Source of the DNA: Rouxiella sp. WC2420
GTDB taxonomy: Bacteria > Pseudomonadota > Gammaproteobacteria > Enterobacterales > Enterobacteriaceae
Assembly: GCF_041200025.1 (NCBI RefSeq)
Contig: NZ_CP165628.1
Location: 4,464,001 to 4,528,000, forward strand
Direction: 5' to 3'
Length of the DNA: 64,000 nt
In this document: positions 62,153 to 64,000 of the stretch, piece by piece
How the letters are laid out: the number at the start of each line of letters is the position of its first letter
How positions within the stretch are numbered: the stretch's first letter is position 1
Notes under the pieces: generated by a model
Seen by the model: the letters and a program-made list of their open reading frames with translations, nothing else
The model's database searches: none
What the model was told of the DNA's origin: nothing
Position numbers and translations under genes: made by a program

Positions 62153-62884
62153 ATGAGCCAGAATAATGTCGGCAGCAAGCCAGCCACTCTCGGAATTTTG
62201 ATGGTAAAAACGCATTTTCGTCGCTATCAGGGCGATATCGGCAATCCGCACACCTGGCCCTTTCCGGTGCGCTACAAAGTGGTCGAGGAAGCAATTCCGC
62301 AGCGGATGGGCCACCTGGGAGAACATGATTTGCTGGAGCCGTTCAAACGCGCAGCGCAGGAGCTGATTAACGAGGGTGTCGATGGGCTGACCACCAGCTG
62401 CGGTTATCTGTCGTGGTATCAGCAGGAACTGGCAGCGTGGTCGCCGGTGCCGGTAGTGACGAGCAGCCTGTTGCAATACGTCACGGTGCGTCAGTTGCTC
62501 CCGGCCAATAAGCAGCCACTGATTTTGACCTACGATGCGAGCACGTTGAAAGCCGAATATTTGACGCGCGTTGGCATCCCGGCCGACGCTGCCGTTGCGG
62601 GCATGCCTGCGCAGTCGGAGTTTGTGCGCTCAATTCGTGACGGCGATAGCTCGGTAAGCTGGCAAACGCTGGCCGATGAGGTGCTGACTACCGCGGAAAA
62701 TGCCCTGAAAAAGTTTCCGAATACCGGTGCGCTGGTGCTGGAATGCACCAATCTTGCGCCTTTCAGCGCGCTGTTGCAGGCACGTTTTAATCTGCCGGTT
62801 TACGACACGGTAACGCTGGTGAAAAGTTTCTATGCGGCGCTGCGCCCTTCATATTGGGACGGTGGACAACAATGGAATCTTTAA
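62153..62884 (+). CDS. Asp/Glu racemase-superfamily enzyme in the ABC operon
   Basis: A 243-residue protein with two active-site-like cysteines, GLTTSCGYLSWY and GALVLECTNLAPF, placed as in two-Cys racemases and maleate isomerases of the Asp/Glu/hydantoin racemase superfamily. It lacks a signal peptide, so is cytosolic. ATG at 62153 has GGAG upstream; a GTG at 62138 overlaps that site. It lies inside an ABC importer operon and its end overlaps the permease gene by 13 bases. Likely it racemises or isomerises the imported compound (inference). Confidence 0.75.
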   Translation: MSQNNVGSKPATLGILMVKTHFRRYQGDIGNPHTWPFPVRYKVVEEAIPQRMGHLGEHDLLEPFKRAAQELINEGVDGLTTSCGYLSWYQQELAAWSPVPVVTSSLLQYVTVRQLLPANKQPLILTYDASTLKAEYLTRVGIPADAAVAGMPAQSEFVRSIRDGDSSVSWQTLADEVLTTAENALKKFPNTGALVLECTNLAPFSALLQARFNLPVYDTVTLVKSFYAALRPSYWDGGQQWNL

Positions 62885-63861
62885 GCCGCATTTTTTCCGC
62901 GTTAGGCCGGGCGCTGTTGCAGGCAATTCCGGCCGCGCTTGGGATCGTGCTGGTGGTGTTTCTGTTTTTGCAGCTGTTACCCGGCGACGCGGTTGACGTG
63001 ATGGCAAGCCAGTCCGGCAGTGCCACGGCAGAAAACATGGCCTGGCTACGCTCGGAGTACGGCCTGGATAAACCGGCGTTATTTCAGTTTTACAACTACC
63101 TCACGCATCTGGCGCACTTTAATCTGGGTTATTCCCCACGTTATGGCACTGACGTGAGCTCGTTAATCCTGTCGCGCCTGCCCAACACGTTGCTGCTTAT
63201 GCTGCTGGCACAGGTTGTAGCGCTGTTTGTCGGGATCAGCTTCGGGGTTACCATGGCTGTCTGGGCCAATAAATGGCCGGACCGTCTGTTAACCGTATTT
63301 AATCTGCTGCTTTACTCCCTGCCCGGCTTCTGGATGGGACTGGTTATCCTGCTGCTGTTCTCGGTGCATCTCGGCTGGTTGCCTAGCGGTGGCAGCCAAA
63401 CTATTGGCGTGAATCTTACTGGCTGGGCGGCGCTGGCCGATACTCTGCGCCACGCGGTGCTTCCGGTATTGGCATTGAGTAGCTATTTCATTGCGATTTA
63501 TGCCCGACTGACGCGTAGCGCGATGCTGGAAATTGCCACTCAGGATTTTGTCCGCACGGCTCATGCGAAAGGCCTGCATCCGCGCAGCATCGCAGTGCGT
63601 CACGTATTGCGCTGTGCCTTGATGCCCGTCACCACGGTCGCCGGGATGTATTTCGGCAACCTGCTTGGCGGTGCGGCGGTCATCGAAACCGTGTTCAACT
63701 GGCCGGGTTTAGGCAGTCTGGCGATGGAGGCGATTGTCGCGCGTGATTTCAATGTGGTGCTTGGCGTACTGCTGCTGTCAGCGTTTTTGGTGGTCATCGT
63801 CAACATCGTGGTTGACGTGCTGCAAAGCTGGCTCGATCCACGGATTGAGGGCAAAAAATGA
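62872..63861 (+). CDS. ABC transporter permease, DppB/OppB type
   Basis: Inner-membrane permease of 329 residues with six helices. N-terminal helix AIPAALGIVLVVFLFLQLLP is followed by LGYSPRYGTDVSSLILSRLP, and an EAA loop TAHAKGLHPRSIAVRHVLRC contacts the ATPase. The Met at 62872 (MESLSRIF) is preferred over an in-frame GTG/ATG 18 bases upstream, by family length. It overlaps the racemase-like gene and the following permease, showing translational coupling. Confidence 0.9.
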   Translation: MESLSRIFSALGRALLQAIPAALGIVLVVFLFLQLLPGDAVDVMASQSGSATAENMAWLRSEYGLDKPALFQFYNYLTHLAHFNLGYSPRYGTDVSSLILSRLPNTLLLMLLAQVVALFVGISFGVTMAVWANKWPDRLLTVFNLLLYSLPGFWMGLVILLLFSVHLGWLPSGGSQTIGVNLTGWAALADTLRHAVLPVLALSSYFIAIYARLTRSAMLEIATQDFVRTAHAKGLHPRSIAVRHVLRCALMPVTTVAGMYFGNLLGGAAVIETVFNWPGLGSLAMEAIVARDFNVVLGVLLLSAFLVVIVNIVVDVLQSWLDPRIEGKK

Positions 63862-64000
63862 AAACGGCTGACCCGTTAAACGTTAGCGGCATCATGCTGA
63901 AACCAGCCGGTCGTTCCACATGGCGACGTTTCTGGCGTTCGCTGGAGGCGGTGGTTGGCAGCGCATTGCTGTTAATTATTTTCCTGATGGCCGCGACAGC
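63858..64000 (+). CDS. ABC transporter permease, DppC/OppC type, cut by window edge
   Basis: The first 47 codons (MKTADPLNVSGIMLKPAGRS, then WRRFWRSLEAVVGSALLLII) continue past the window. ATG overlaps the preceding stop by four bases. The cytosolic N-terminus before a first hydrophobic helix is typical of DppC-type permeases. Position as the second permease of the operon supports the call; ATPase genes probably follow outside. Confidence 0.7.
   Translation, partial: MKTADPLNVSGIMLKPAGRSTWRRFWRSLEAVVGSALLLIIFLMAAT

Overview
The window is a chromosomal segment of an enterobacterium. Gene content, gene order and near full-length agreement with well-known Escherichia coli proteins (Eno, PyrG, RelA, BarA, GudD, PBP1b, PcnB, PanBCD) place it in Enterobacterales. 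Several order differences from E. coli, and ERIC repeats, suggest a Yersiniaceae-type genome (Rahnella/Ewingella/Rouxiella/Serratia group). That family assignment is an inference, not something the sequence proves.

Layout. 1-0.6 kb: start of a leftward gene cut by the window edge; its product looks like a circularly permuted OTU deubiquitinase-type effector in which the expected catalytic Cys is Gly. 0.9-10.7 kb: core genes eno, pyrG, mazG, relA (leftward) and barA (rightward); rlmD, which lies between relA and barA in E. coli, is absent there. 10.7-11.1 kb: three tandem ERIC repeats. 11.1-24.1 kb: D-glucarate/galactarate catabolism (garK, garR, garL, divergent garD, then gudD, gudX, gudP and the activator cdaR), plus a fold-type III PLP enzyme. 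A shared TGTGCAGG-type motif in front of garL, garD, gudP and near cdaR looks like the CdaR operator. Between garD and gudD is a 1-kb non-coding palindromic repeat element with terminal inverted repeats.

24.3-32.8 kb: degP, dgt, mtnN, btuF, erpA, clcA and hemL, the E. coli order without yadS. 32.9-36.5 kb: an AT-rich insertion between hemL and fhuB with an unrecognised 548-residue coiled-coil protein (a possible secreted effector), a pgtP phosphoglycerate transporter without its pgtABC regulators, a perfect FNR-type box and a gene remnant. 36.5-45.7 kb: ferric hydroxamate uptake fhuACDB and mrcB. 45.9-53.6 kb: hrpB, thpR, sfsA, dksA, gluQ, pcnB (with the rare AUU start) and folK.

53.8-57.6 kb: opgD and qseBC, lying between folK and the pan genes, which are adjacent in E. 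coli. 57.8-60.3 kb: panB, panC and panD, with four tandem ERIC-like repeats between panC and panD. 60.5-64 kb: a peptide/opine-type ABC importer operon (binding protein, Asp/Glu-racemase-like enzyme, two permeases) running off the right edge.

Most of the window is ordinary core chromosome. The items most worth follow-up are the permuted OTU protein at the left edge, the AT-rich orphan protein at 32.9-34.5 kb, the 1-kb palindromic element and the shared gar/gud motif.
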